Shown here piece by piece: positions 24,004-32,371 of a DNA stretch of 64,000 nt (position 1 is the first letter of the stretch; the number at the start of each line of letters is the position of its first letter). The stretch lies in the NCBI GenBank assembly GCA_964520985.1, contig CAZFPB010000002.1, positions 186,001-250,000 on the forward strand. The letters are read 5' to 3'. Under the pieces are notes generated by a model. It was not told the origin of the DNA and did no database searches. It saw only the letters and a list, made by a program, of their open reading frames with translations. Source of the DNA: CAYSGL01 sp964520985. Its GTDB lineage: Bacteria > Pseudomonadota > Alphaproteobacteria > Micavibrionales > Micavibrionaceae. The translations under genes and the position numbers were made by a program.

Positions 24004-24645
24004 ATGACACACAGATCAGGGCACCGTCGAAGCAAAATTAATGGTTGGTGTCATTCCATACAATTAAAGGACTTCTGTATTCTGTATAACACACACTTAC
24101 AAGATTTTGTAATTAATGTGCATGAGTCTGTGGACTTACCGAAAGAGGTTGATCAACTTCCGTATCGATTTGGTGTAATCAAAGGCGGATTTAATTGTAG
24201 TTATTCTAAAATAAAATCATTCGAAAACTTTCCTACAATAATTTCCGGTAAATTGACTTTAAATCATACGCATATTAATCCAACAACATTAACTCACATG
24301 ATTCATGCTGATCGTATTATTTGGCGCGCTGGATTCAATAGAGCAACTGAAACATTTGCATATCCTGACGGTATTGATCATTGTTTTCAGTATTTTGATA
24401 CACGATATTTCGAATGTAATGTTCACCCACATTTGTTAAAAATGATGTTGATCAAAAATCTGGTTAAGGTTTATGTATTAGATATTGCTTCAATCAATAT
24501 AGACAATACAAAGAAAGTGTTTGATAACGTATTGTCTGAAAGTACATGTACAAAAATTATTAACGACCATATTGAAACTAAAGATATTCTGGTAGCTCAA
24601 GAACAGTTAATTGATGCAGGTTTTGTAAAATTTGCAAAGTGGTGA
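24004..24645 (+). CDS. Repeat-protein family member 8
   Basis: 213 residues. Conserved LPYRFGVIKGGFNCSYSKIK then degenerate repeats; tail ILVAQEQLIDAGFVKFAKW. First of four tandem members. Function unknown. Confidence 0.85.
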   Translation: MTHRSGHRRSKINGWCHSIQLKDFCILYNTHLQDFVINVHESVDLPKEVDQLPYRFGVIKGGFNCSYSKIKSFENFPTIISGKLTLNHTHINPTTLTHMIHADRIIWRAGFNRATETFAYPDGIDHCFQYFDTRYFECNVHPHLLKMMLIKNLVKVYVLDIASINIDNTKKVFDNVLSESTCTKIINDHIETKDILVAQEQLIDAGFVKFAKW

Positions 24646-24648
24646 TAT

Positions 24649-25203
24649 ATGACATCCAAATTTATAACTGACTATAGCAAAATAAGTCAGTGGTTAATGG
24701 ACAATAATATTCCTGGTGATAAATGTATCATCAACATCGACGGAACTGTTGATGTATCAACAGACGTTGACATTAGTGGCCGTAATCTTGAGCGAATTCC
24801 TATTAAATTTGGAATAGTTTGGGGAAAGTTTTTATGCCATGGAAATAAATTAAAGTCGTTGGCAGGAGCACCAGATAAAGCAACGGTTCTGTTCTGTCAA
24901 AATAATGCACTAACAACGTTAAATGATATTGTTATTGAGTGTAATTTAATGTTGTGTCATAACAACCCAATTACTTCATATAAAGATGTTATCAAACACA
25001 TCAAATCAATACATGGAGTGATGTTACCAAATAATAATATTCCGATACTGCAATGGTTTTTAATTGATTCGTTAAAAGAAATTGAGGTTGAACATAACAC
25101 TGTTGTAAATGAAATACTTAAAAGACATATTATTTCGAAAGACATATTAGCGTGTCAAGACGAATTAATCGATTCAGGTTTTACAGATTGGGCTAGATTG
25201 TGA
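24649..25203 (+). CDS. Repeat-protein family member 9
   Basis: 184 residues with IPIKFGIVWGKFLCHGNKLK, SLAGAPDKATVLFCQNNALT and CNLMLCHNNPITSYKDV; tail ILACQDELIDSGFTDWARL (DSG for DAG). Confidence 0.85.
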   Translation: MTSKFITDYSKISQWLMDNNIPGDKCIINIDGTVDVSTDVDISGRNLERIPIKFGIVWGKFLCHGNKLKSLAGAPDKATVLFCQNNALTTLNDIVIECNLMLCHNNPITSYKDVIKHIKSIHGVMLPNNNIPILQWFLIDSLKEIEVEHNTVVNEILKRHIISKDILACQDELIDSGFTDWARL

Positions 25204-25916
25204 GGTACCGGGATCATTTTATTGCAAGCAGTTGGGTATACCAACTTATTGACGGTTGGATTACTAAAAATAAATTAAACGATACAATGTATGCAGTTTT
25301 AAAAGAACCATTTAGAGATTTATTATTTCATGATATTCGTATAGATGATTTTGAAATAGTTCTTACGAAACAAGATATTTGGTTAACCAATAATCCTGAT
25401 GAGCTTTATGGAATTCCTTTTAAATTACCTAACGTTCCTGGAGCATTTATAGCTGTAGATTCTCGAATGGAAAGTTTATGCAATTGTCCTGATGAAGTAC
25501 AAGGTGCATTCGTGTGCGGATCTTTATACTTACGGTCACTGTTTGGAATCCCTAAAGTTATGCAAAACTGTGAAATTTTAGAGATTAATCGCGAGTTAAC
25601 ATATAGAAATATTCATAAACAAGTTAATGTAGCGGATAGTGTAACTCTTCCTCATCATCCACGTCCGGGAATATTAAATTGGTTGCTAATACCATCAATA
25701 CAAAGCATACATTTCCATGATTATTCGTTGGAACCAAACCCTGATCCTAAGATATATGGATGGCGCTCAGGTGATAAAGATCCTCGTCAAATATTCACTG
25801 ATGGTGACCGCCATTTAATTGAAAGTATATTGAATCGACACATTCATACAAAAGATATACTAACTGCTCAAGAAGAATTAATTGATGCTGGATTTGCTAG
25901 ATGGGCTAGATTGTAA
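25200..25916 (+). CDS. Repeat-protein family member 10
   Basis: 238 residues from GTG 25200, which overlaps the previous stop (GTGA). Central GIPFKLPNVPGAFIAVDSRM and GAFVCGSLYLRSLFGIP repeats; an insertion of about 30 residues with Asp/Pro precedes the tail ILTAQEELIDAGFARWARL. Confidence 0.8.
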   Translation: MRYRDHFIASSWVYQLIDGWITKNKLNDTMYAVLKEPFRDLLFHDIRIDDFEIVLTKQDIWLTNNPDELYGIPFKLPNVPGAFIAVDSRMESLCNCPDEVQGAFVCGSLYLRSLFGIPKVMQNCEILEINRELTYRNIHKQVNVADSVTLPHHPRPGILNWLLIPSIQSIHFHDYSLEPNPDPKIYGWRSGDKDPRQIFTDGDRHLIESILNRHIHTKDILTAQEELIDAGFARWARL

Positions 25917-26554
25917 TGGGCCGCGATGTTTCTTATCTATTCAGCACACCATTAAATAAATGGCTTCGGGATAATGGATGTAAGGAGCGCGTTGCATGTT
26001 GGTTAACTGATGACAACACATATCATGTTACAACAGGTCCCGAGGGTATTTGTTTAAACGAGATTGATATTAATTCAATACCATTTATCATTGATGCAGT
26101 TCATGGTGATTTTGTTTGTCTTCATAGTCCCTCATCTACTCTAGTAGGTTGTCCACGAATAGTAAATGGTAACTTTCGTTTTGGGTCTAATGAATTAATT
26201 TCGCTAAGAGGATTGCCTCAAGTTGTTCGTGGAGGAGAATGTGATATTCGTGCAGTTGGCCCAGGAGTATCGTACTTAGACATCCATCATTATATTACAG
26301 TTGAAGGTGGGGCTTCACTTCCTGTTCGAGAGGATACTTCAGGGTTATTATATTGGTTATTGGTGCCTAATATTACTCAATTTTGCTTTTATACCCCACG
26401 GTCTCACATAATATTAGGAGACCGATTACAAGAATCGTTTGAGATTTGTCTTAAACTTGAAACAATCTTTAATGCCCATGTAAAAACAAAAGATATTCTA
26501 GCAGCTCAAGATGAATTAATTGATGCTGGACTTGGTGTGTATGCAACAATGTAG
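25916..26554 (+). CDS. Repeat-protein family member 11
   Basis: 212 residues, TAATG overlap with member 10. Repeats GDFVCLHSPSSTLVGCP and GNFRFGSNELISLRGLP; tail ILAAQDELIDAGLGVYATM. Stop is TAG. Confidence 0.85.
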   Translation: MGRDVSYLFSTPLNKWLRDNGCKERVACWLTDDNTYHVTTGPEGICLNEIDINSIPFIIDAVHGDFVCLHSPSSTLVGCPRIVNGNFRFGSNELISLRGLPQVVRGGECDIRAVGPGVSYLDIHHYITVEGGASLPVREDTSGLLYWLLVPNITQFCFYTPRSHIILGDRLQESFEICLKLETIFNAHVKTKDILAAQDELIDAGLGVYATM

Positions 26555-26579
26555 GAAACTGCATTAAATATAATAAAAT

Positions 26580-26587
26580 CATAAATA
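26580..26587 (+). promoter_or_regulatory. T4-type late promoter box
   Basis: CATAAATA, one mismatch to the late consensus, 28 bp upstream of ATG 26615. Confidence 0.45.
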
Positions 26588-26614
26588 CATCACCAAGTTA
26601 TGTGGAGAATAATA

Positions 26615-27295
26615 ATGGATCTCAACCGAATCAGAAAATTGGCTGGACTTACCGAATCGTACGATGATGACACAATGACACGTTCTGAACGTGAGCTTGC
26701 CGACATGGCAGATCGTGATCTTAAAAAGAAAGGAATCAATGTTAAGGTTGATCCTGATAAAGACATGGAAAGATTAGCCAAAAAAGTAAAGAAGAAAGAA
26801 GAAAAAGAATTGGATGACGATGCTGAAGAAGCTAAACCAGAAGAAAAGAAAGACAATGCTGAAGAAGCTAAAGCAAAAAGTGACACTAAACCAGAAGAAA
26901 AGAAAGATGATAGTGGTAAACCAGCTCGTGGTGAACATCGTGCACAAGCTCGTGAATACATGAAAGATCATGCTGGTAAAGGTCGTGCTGCATTTATGGC
27001 ATTTGCTAAATCAATCGGGATGGGTGTTGGCAATGCAACTCATTTCTGGCAACACAATCGCCCAGCGAGCCCTGTTAAAGGCGTATCTGAATGGTTTGTG
27101 TTAGTTCATCCATCACTACCACACTATCAGCTTGCTGAAAACTGTGAAATGGGAACATATCAATGGGTTGATGCATATAGCAATATTGAACCTTTAGCAT
27201 TTACTAAGTTAGAAGAAGCTACCAAATTAGCTGATCACTTACTGCAATGGAAATCTTGTGTTGCTGATATTCAAAAAGTTGTTGATGAAGAGTAA
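26615..27295 (+). CDS. Possible virion-associated protein with charged linker
   Basis: 226 residues from ATG 26615 (TGGAGAATA upstream). N-terminus MDLNRIRKLAGLTE is a short motif I recall at the start of several phage structural proteins. Residues about 45-110 are a low-complexity Glu/Lys linker with a KPEEKKD repeat. The C-terminal 110 residues form a globular domain (WFVLVHPSLPHYQLAENCEM). Late-type promoter box supports a structural role; function unknown. Confidence 0.7.
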   Translation: MDLNRIRKLAGLTESYDDDTMTRSERELADMADRDLKKKGINVKVDPDKDMERLAKKVKKKEEKELDDDAEEAKPEEKKDNAEEAKAKSDTKPEEKKDDSGKPARGEHRAQAREYMKDHAGKGRAAFMAFAKSIGMGVGNATHFWQHNRPASPVKGVSEWFVLVHPSLPHYQLAENCEMGTYQWVDAYSNIEPLAFTKLEEATKLADHLLQWKSCVADIQKVVDEE

Positions 27296-27303
27296 TACCA
27301 AGA

Positions 27304-27331
27304 TTGACAAATATGTAAAATGTAATACAAT
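27304..27331 (+). promoter_or_regulatory. sigma70-like promoter for queD
   Basis: TTGACA (27304-27309), 16 bp, TACAAT (27326-27331). The expected start falls inside the following hairpin. Confidence 0.65.
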
Positions 27332-27362
27332 AAAGGGAGACGAAAGTCTCCCTTTCTTTTTA
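27332..27362 (+). terminator. Intrinsic terminator overlapping a transcription start
   Basis: AAAGGGAGAC-GAAA-GTCTCCCTTT with a T-run. It would stop read-through from the upstream gene while transcripts from the adjacent promoter begin within it. Confidence 0.85.
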
Positions 27363-27377
27363 TAGGATAATAACAAT

Positions 27378-27944
27378 ATGATTCTTAAATCAACCAAATC
27401 ATTTCATAAACTACCATGTGCTCATGCTCAATTTCAAGATTTCAACGGTCCTTGTAAATCATTCCACGGATACGATCGTTCAGTGACATTTGAATTTTCT
27501 GGTGAACCAGATCAATATGGATGGATTGTCGGTTTTGGCCATCTTAAACCAGTTCGTGCATTTCTCGAATATTATTTTGATCATACAGCAGTAGCTCCAG
27601 CTAACGATCCTCGTCTTGATTCTATCAAACAAGCTGCAGAATCAGGATTATTTGATTTGCGTGTTCTTCCATATGGTGTGTCAATGGAAATGTCATCCGT
27701 ATTCATTTGGGAACAAGTAAACCCATATATCCATGGTATTTCTGATGGTAGAGCATGGATTTCCAAAGTTGAATGTCGCGAACACGATTCTAACAGTGCG
27801 TTTATTGAAGTGCCACACCGTACTCTATCAATGTGTGCAAAAGCTGCTCAGGCATGGGATTCAAAACAATATTTGATTCAAAAATCTGAGTGGGATTACG
27901 TCCCTGTTCACAAACTCGGAATTCAATCTGGCCTCGTCAAATAA
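27378..27944 (+). CDS. queD: QueD-like 6-carboxytetrahydropterin synthase
   Basis: 188 residues. HKLPCAHAQ, GPCKSFHGYDRSVTFEFSG, WIVGFGHLKPV, YYFDHT with NDP, and late WISKVECREHDSNSAF give the QueD/PTPS order: zinc His, Cys-x3-His-Gly, G-x-x-x-x-F, D-H-T and the C-terminal E-(x)-E. QueD makes carboxytetrahydropterin, the substrate of QueE. Odd point: the usual HGH zinc pair is HGY here. Together with QueE and DpdA it supports DNA 7-deazaguanine synthesis. Confidence 0.7.
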   Translation: MILKSTKSFHKLPCAHAQFQDFNGPCKSFHGYDRSVTFEFSGEPDQYGWIVGFGHLKPVRAFLEYYFDHTAVAPANDPRLDSIKQAAESGLFDLRVLPYGVSMEMSSVFIWEQVNPYIHGISDGRAWISKVECREHDSNSAFIEVPHRTLSMCAKAAQAWDSKQYLIQKSEWDYVPVHKLGIQSGLVK

Positions 27945-27952
27945 TATAAATA
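27945..27952 (+). promoter_or_regulatory. T4-type late promoter box
   Basis: Exact TATAAATA, 31 bp upstream of ATG 27983. Confidence 0.55.
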
Positions 27953-27982
27953 CTTGATCATAAATCATGGAGAAAATAGTAC

Positions 27983-29062
27983 ATGTCGACGTACGAAACA
28001 CTGGCTGAGGCATTAATGGCACATCAATTTGGAACACAGTATCCGTTACTGAGACAGGTGCAACTTGGGTTGAAACAAAAATATCAGATCACCACTCGTG
28101 TGGATGATATTGCTCAAATCTTTTCTCTACAAGAAAATCTTGTACTTGACAAAATGGAGCAACACGGATATATTGTAGAAGGAACATGGGAAGATAATGC
28201 TATCTTTTGGGATGGCATTATCACACGTGATCAATTCCTTTCTGCAATTGCACAAAACACTCTTATAGAATCTCATAAGATCTCAGATAGCGATATCAGA
28301 AAGTGGTATCGTGAAATCAAATTCCGTGCAACACGACTTGGATTTAATATGAATCGTAAACATGCATTTGAAAATGCTGCATATGATATTCTTGATAATG
28401 ATCCGAAACTTGATGCAATTGGTAATAACGATGACGTGAAATACGAAGTTGTTAACGACTTGTGGAGTTTGCACAAACGTATTATTTCCCGCAAGAAGTT
28501 AAATCGTTTAGCAAAACGTGCTCATGAAGAGAATGAAGAACAACATCAATACATGGTTAATCGTGCTATCATTCAACGTCAGCATCCACATGATCAACAC
28601 CACATTGAATATTTTTCTGGTATTTCAAATGATGGTTCTTTACGTTGGCTTCCTGATCCACAACGTGCTACTGCATACAAAACTCAACAACGTGCTGAGG
28701 AAGTACTTAACAGCATGATTGTGCGTGATTTGTCGAAATATCCAAATGGAAAACAAGGAAGAATTGCAGGAGAGCAACCCTATCAGTTTTCTATTGCACA
28801 TATTCAGAAACCAAGTCAGTATGAGGAAGATGAAGAAGACGTTAAACCACGTTTAAGTTCTATTAACGATGATAGAACAAAAACAGAGTTGTTTAAGAAA
28901 GCGTACGAGCAAGGCAAGATGGCAGCCAAAGCTGATTATCAAGCTGTTCGTGGTGGTATCAATTCTCGCAATAGATATGCTCCTGGATCTTTCCGTCATG
29001 ATGCATGGGAGAAAGGATATGCTGACGGTGAAGCAGCCCATTGGTCGCCACATAATATTTAA
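27983..29062 (+). CDS. Unknown protein with RMF-like C-terminus
   Basis: 359 residues, ribosome binding site TGGAGAAAA. Mostly helical. The last 45 residues (AYEQGKMAAKADY, RNRYAPGSFRHDAWEKGYADG) follow the spacing of ribosome modulation factor-like motifs, A-(Y/F)-x-x-G ... N-x-Y ... W-x-x-G, as seen at the C-termini of some phage proteins. A ribosome role is not established. Late promoter box upstream. Confidence 0.7.
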   Translation: MSTYETLAEALMAHQFGTQYPLLRQVQLGLKQKYQITTRVDDIAQIFSLQENLVLDKMEQHGYIVEGTWEDNAIFWDGIITRDQFLSAIAQNTLIESHKISDSDIRKWYREIKFRATRLGFNMNRKHAFENAAYDILDNDPKLDAIGNNDDVKYEVVNDLWSLHKRIISRKKLNRLAKRAHEENEEQHQYMVNRAIIQRQHPHDQHHIEYFSGISNDGSLRWLPDPQRATAYKTQQRAEEVLNSMIVRDLSKYPNGKQGRIAGEQPYQFSIAHIQKPSQYEEDEEDVKPRLSSINDDRTKTELFKKAYEQGKMAAKADYQAVRGGINSRNRYAPGSFRHDAWEKGYADGEAAHWSPHNI

Positions 29063-29068
29063 TTAACG

Positions 29069-29097
29069 TTGACCATTTAACAAACCTGTTGCATAGT
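29069..29097 (+). promoter_or_regulatory. sigma70-like promoter
   Basis: TTGACC, 17 bp, CATAGT; 33 bp before ATG 29130. Confidence 0.6.
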
Positions 29098-29129
29098 ACG
29101 TAGGTCATTGATTGAAATGAGTACGTATT

Positions 29130-29762
29130 ATGCAAATCACCAATCTTGCGGATCACGGACCGTTCAAAGTAGGCACTCTACTGTTTGCATCTGTGGCGTG
29201 TTTACTAGTAACTATTTCGGGAATCAATACTTTTTTCGATACAAAACCACAACAATCAGATACCATTCCTACCGTATCTGCATGCGTGATTCCCGAAGCA
29301 CAATTGATTGAATCACGTGATCATTTTGTCGAAGTGGTTACGTCCAAATTCAAAATCAAACAAGCATTCGCAGAAAAAGTGGTAGATTACGCCATTCAGT
29401 ACCAACATGAAGAATTTCCAACAGCTCACGATTTGCTATCACTAATCGCTGTTGAAAGTAGCTTTCGTCCTAAAGTGTATTCCAACTTGAAACGTGATCC
29501 TGCATATGGTCTTACTCAAATTCGACCTAACGCATGGAGACACAAATACAAAAGAAGTCAACTGGAATCAATCGAAAATCAGGTCAAGTTTGCTGCTGAA
29601 ATTTTGGCGCATAACTATAAACGTCTCAATGATAAAAATCTCGCTTTACAAGCGTACAATATTGGATTGACAGCAGTTCTCCAAGGTCGCGAAAACTGGA
29701 GATATGTGGACAAATTCTACGCAGAATCTGCTGAGTATTACTCTTACAGTAACAACATTTAA
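29130..29762 (+). CDS. Membrane-anchored lytic transglycosylase (SLT-type)
   Basis: 210 residues. N-terminal hydrophobic anchor (about 15-34), then an SLT domain: SLIAVESSFRP with the catalytic Glu, AYGLTQIRPNAW and LALQAYNIG. Cleaves peptidoglycan with anhydro-muramyl formation; role in lysis or DNA entry. Anchoring suggests action from the inner membrane. Confidence 0.8.
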   Translation: MQITNLADHGPFKVGTLLFASVACLLVTISGINTFFDTKPQQSDTIPTVSACVIPEAQLIESRDHFVEVVTSKFKIKQAFAEKVVDYAIQYQHEEFPTAHDLLSLIAVESSFRPKVYSNLKRDPAYGLTQIRPNAWRHKYKRSQLESIENQVKFAAEILAHNYKRLNDKNLALQAYNIGLTAVLQGRENWRYVDKFYAESAEYYSYSNNI

Positions 29763-29815
29763 TCGTTGTAGTCAACAGCAAAAACATGTAAGTTGTCCTT
29801 ATTGTATGAAACCAA

Positions 29816-29841
29816 ACTCGATAGATGAATTCTATCGAGTT
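29816..29841. terminator. Terminator-like hairpin
   Basis: Stem ACTCGATAG/CTATCGAGT with 7-nt loop, no T-run. May separate the transglycosylase and helicase units. Confidence 0.4.
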
Positions 29842-29888
29842 GCAACTAACAATAGTGAAAATTGATCACCACAAACCATGAATAATAG

Positions 29889-29917
29889 TTGATTTATTGC
29901 TTAGTAGGTCATATGAT
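29889..29917 (+). promoter_or_regulatory. sigma70-like promoter for helicase
   Basis: TTGATT, 17 bp, TATGAT, 34 bp before ATG 29952. Confidence 0.6.
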
Positions 29918-29951
29918 GTCCGCATGTGTTCAACAATATGAGTAACAACAA

Positions 29952-31094
29952 ATGGCCATGTCTGCTGATCTGATGATGACTGACGAAGACCTCATTGAGA
30001 TGTTTGGTGACAAGGAGGTCCGTTGGTATCAAGTTCTTACTCGCAATATGTTGGCCGTTCATCTCACGAACGGTGTAAAACGCATTCTGATCAAGAAACC
30101 GACGGGAACTGGCAAGTCGCTGACGATTGCATTTTCGCTGTCTTCTGATCAAGTACGTAAAGCACTAAAAATTCCTGCCGGACGGAAACTGCGTGTTCTG
30201 TTTATCGCTCACAACCATCGGCTGCTTACTCAAGCAGAACGTACGTTCATTGATAGCTGTGACATTGACTTGATTCTTCAATCGACGATGTCTGCAATTC
30301 CCGAATCTGTTGTCAATCAAGGTTGGGACATCACTGTTATTGATGAATGCCATCACGAAGCAACAATGTCGTTTCAATATCACCTCGACAAACTGGGTGA
30401 ACATCCGATCATCGGCCTGACTGCAACGGATCAACGTGCAGACAACTACCTGTTGAAATTTGAGGAAACGATCGAAGCAATTACTCGTGAACAAGCTGTC
30501 GAAGAAGGTCATATTTCTCCATCGGCGGTTCGTTCGATTGTTGACGTTCCGACCAAATCAAAGACTCCTGTTCTGTGTGACATATTCAACAACTACGCAG
30601 ATCAGATGGGTAATGGTTTTGTGTTTGTCAAAACTCGCAAAGAAGTCGCTGAAATCACTGCTCACTTGCAACAACTGGGTTATCCGACTGTTGGGCTGCT
30701 TAATCAGTCTGCAAAAGAAATTGATTATCTGCTGGATGCGTTTTCTGACAACCAGTACAAATTTGTTGTCAACTGTGGTCGACTTGGTGAAGGGATTGAC
30801 GTCAAAGGTTGTACTGACGTAATTCTTGGTCGTCAACTTGGTAGTTATGTGTTGTATAACCAGATTGTTGGTCGTACAGTGCGTCCTGATTCACCGAGCA
30901 CAGTTTGGGAATTGATCAATCCTCTGTCTGGTCGTAACCTCGATGCGACGGTAGTAGTTGGTGTTCCGACTTCTCACAAACTGATTTACCGTGAGCGTGG
31001 TGAATGGAAGGAACAAGAATTCGATCACACGTCTATTCGTTCCAATAGTCAATTTGGTATCTCTAAACCCAGCAGAATGACGAGAGCAGCATGA
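29952..31094 (+). CDS. SF2 helicase (DEAD/H-type)
   Basis: 380 residues. Walker A KKPTGTGKS about residue 48, motif II VIDECHHE, motif III GLTATD, motif V GEGIDVKG and motif VI QIVGRTVRPD. A compact helicase with both RecA domains and no extra domain, similar to T4 UvsW-type and RAD25-like phage helicases in layout. Likely DNA branch migration or repair. ATGA overlap with the next small gene. Confidence 0.85.
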   Translation: MAMSADLMMTDEDLIEMFGDKEVRWYQVLTRNMLAVHLTNGVKRILIKKPTGTGKSLTIAFSLSSDQVRKALKIPAGRKLRVLFIAHNHRLLTQAERTFIDSCDIDLILQSTMSAIPESVVNQGWDITVIDECHHEATMSFQYHLDKLGEHPIIGLTATDQRADNYLLKFEETIEAITREQAVEEGHISPSAVRSIVDVPTKSKTPVLCDIFNNYADQMGNGFVFVKTRKEVAEITAHLQQLGYPTVGLLNQSAKEIDYLLDAFSDNQYKFVVNCGRLGEGIDVKGCTDVILGRQLGSYVLYNQIVGRTVRPDSPSTVWELINPLSGRNLDATVVVGVPTSHKLIYRERGEWKEQEFDHTSIRSNSQFGISKPSRMTRAA

Positions 31095-31204
31095 AAACGG
31101 AAAAACCGCAACGAATCGTACGTATAAGCCTGCTCGAAGTATTGATCATCATTGCAATCGTTGGAATTTTGATTGCAATTGTGGCTGATAATTTCATCAA
31201 ATAA
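31091..31204 (+). CDS. 37-residue prepilin-like single-span peptide
   Basis: ATG overlaps the helicase stop (ATGA). Sequence has ISLLEVLIIIAIVGILIAIV, strikingly like a type IV prepilin N-terminal helix with the conserved Glu at the equivalent position, but no Gly before the helix for peptidase cleavage. Probably a small inner-membrane peptide. Function unknown. Confidence 0.65.
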   Translation: MKTEKPQRIVRISLLEVLIIIAIVGILIAIVADNFIK

Positions 31205-31214
31205 GGATTGAGCC

Positions 31215-32312
31215 ATGCATTGGTTTTTGTTGCTCTTACTGTTCCCAATGGTTTGGCCATTTATTGCCAAATCGATATTCCATACTCGCATTACCTGGCT
31301 TGAAATGGGAATCAACATTGTTGGTGTTGTCTTTCTCGTATCAATAGTTTGGTTTGCTGGAACATATTCACAAACACACGACACAGAAATCTGGAACGGT
31401 CAACTGGTTTCGAAACATCGCGAACACGGTCATTACATCGAGTCGTATAGTTGTAACTGCAGAACCACGTGTTCCGGTTCAGGCAATACTCGTTCTTGTC
31501 GATCCGTATGTCAAACATGTTATCGCGACCATTATACTGTTGACTGGTTTGCAAATACGTCAATAGGTAACATTCGTTTTGACTATAAAGATTGGACGTC
31601 ACGTGCTGTATATGCACTTCCTGATCCCGACAATTACGTCAAAGCGTATGAAGGCGAACCAGTTTCACTTGAGCGTAGTTACACCAACTATGTTAAAGGA
31701 GCTCCTGAAAGTTTGTTCAACACTCAACGTGCGTTGTCAAATGAATTTACGATTCCGACGTATCCAAGAGTGTACAACTTGTATCATATCAATCGTGTTG
31801 TTACTGTGCGATCTCCAACCAGCAAACAGTACAATGCAGATCTGAACAAGCTGTTGAACGAACAACTGAAAACAGTTGGTGCTCTTAAACAGGTCAACTT
31901 GATTGTGATACTGACATCAATTACGAATGCCAATTATCGTCATGCTGTTGAAAATGCATGGCTTGGTGGTAAACAAAACGATGTTGTTGTGTTCATCGGT
32001 CTTGACCAGCAAAATATTGTTTGGGCAGATGTAATGACTTGGGCTCTCAACACAGGTAATGAAAATCTGCATGTTGAGTTACGTGATGCGATCAATAGCT
32101 TGAAACAATTGAATGATCCGCAACAATTGTCAGATACTATCATTCAATATGTGAAGGCATCGTATGACAGACCTCATATGGAAAAGTTCGAGTATCTCAA
32201 AGATCGAATTGTTCCTCCAACTTGGGTGTTGATCATCACGATTATTCTGGCAATTGGTGGTAGTATTGGGTTGACTGTAGTGTTTCATCGAATAGATTTT
32301 CGTTTGTCATAA
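31215..32312 (+). CDS. Membrane protein, TPM-like domain
   Basis: 365 residues. Two N-terminal hydrophobic segments (1-20, 31-50), a Cys-rich stretch (SCNCRTTCSGSG, VCQTCY), a soluble domain with IVILTSITNANYRHAVENAW then DVVVFIGLDQ that resembles a TPM domain, and a C-terminal membrane segment (about 338-358). TPM proteins often neighbour LemA genes in bacteria, and the next gene is LemA-like. Confidence 0.6.
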   Translation: MHWFLLLLLFPMVWPFIAKSIFHTRITWLEMGINIVGVVFLVSIVWFAGTYSQTHDTEIWNGQLVSKHREHGHYIESYSCNCRTTCSGSGNTRSCRSVCQTCYRDHYTVDWFANTSIGNIRFDYKDWTSRAVYALPDPDNYVKAYEGEPVSLERSYTNYVKGAPESLFNTQRALSNEFTIPTYPRVYNLYHINRVVTVRSPTSKQYNADLNKLLNEQLKTVGALKQVNLIVILTSITNANYRHAVENAWLGGKQNDVVVFIGLDQQNIVWADVMTWALNTGNENLHVELRDAINSLKQLNDPQQLSDTIIQYVKASYDRPHMEKFEYLKDRIVPPTWVLIITIILAIGGSIGLTVVFHRIDFRLS

Positions 32313-32371
32313 CGTAATTGTGTAGTAAGATGTGGTTTCTGTTAACTAACAACTCTCTGAGGAAAACAAGA

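Noticed and set aside
26590..26961. Leftward Ser/Phe-rich ORF
   Set aside because: Mirror of the Glu/Lys-rich linker of gene 26615-27295.
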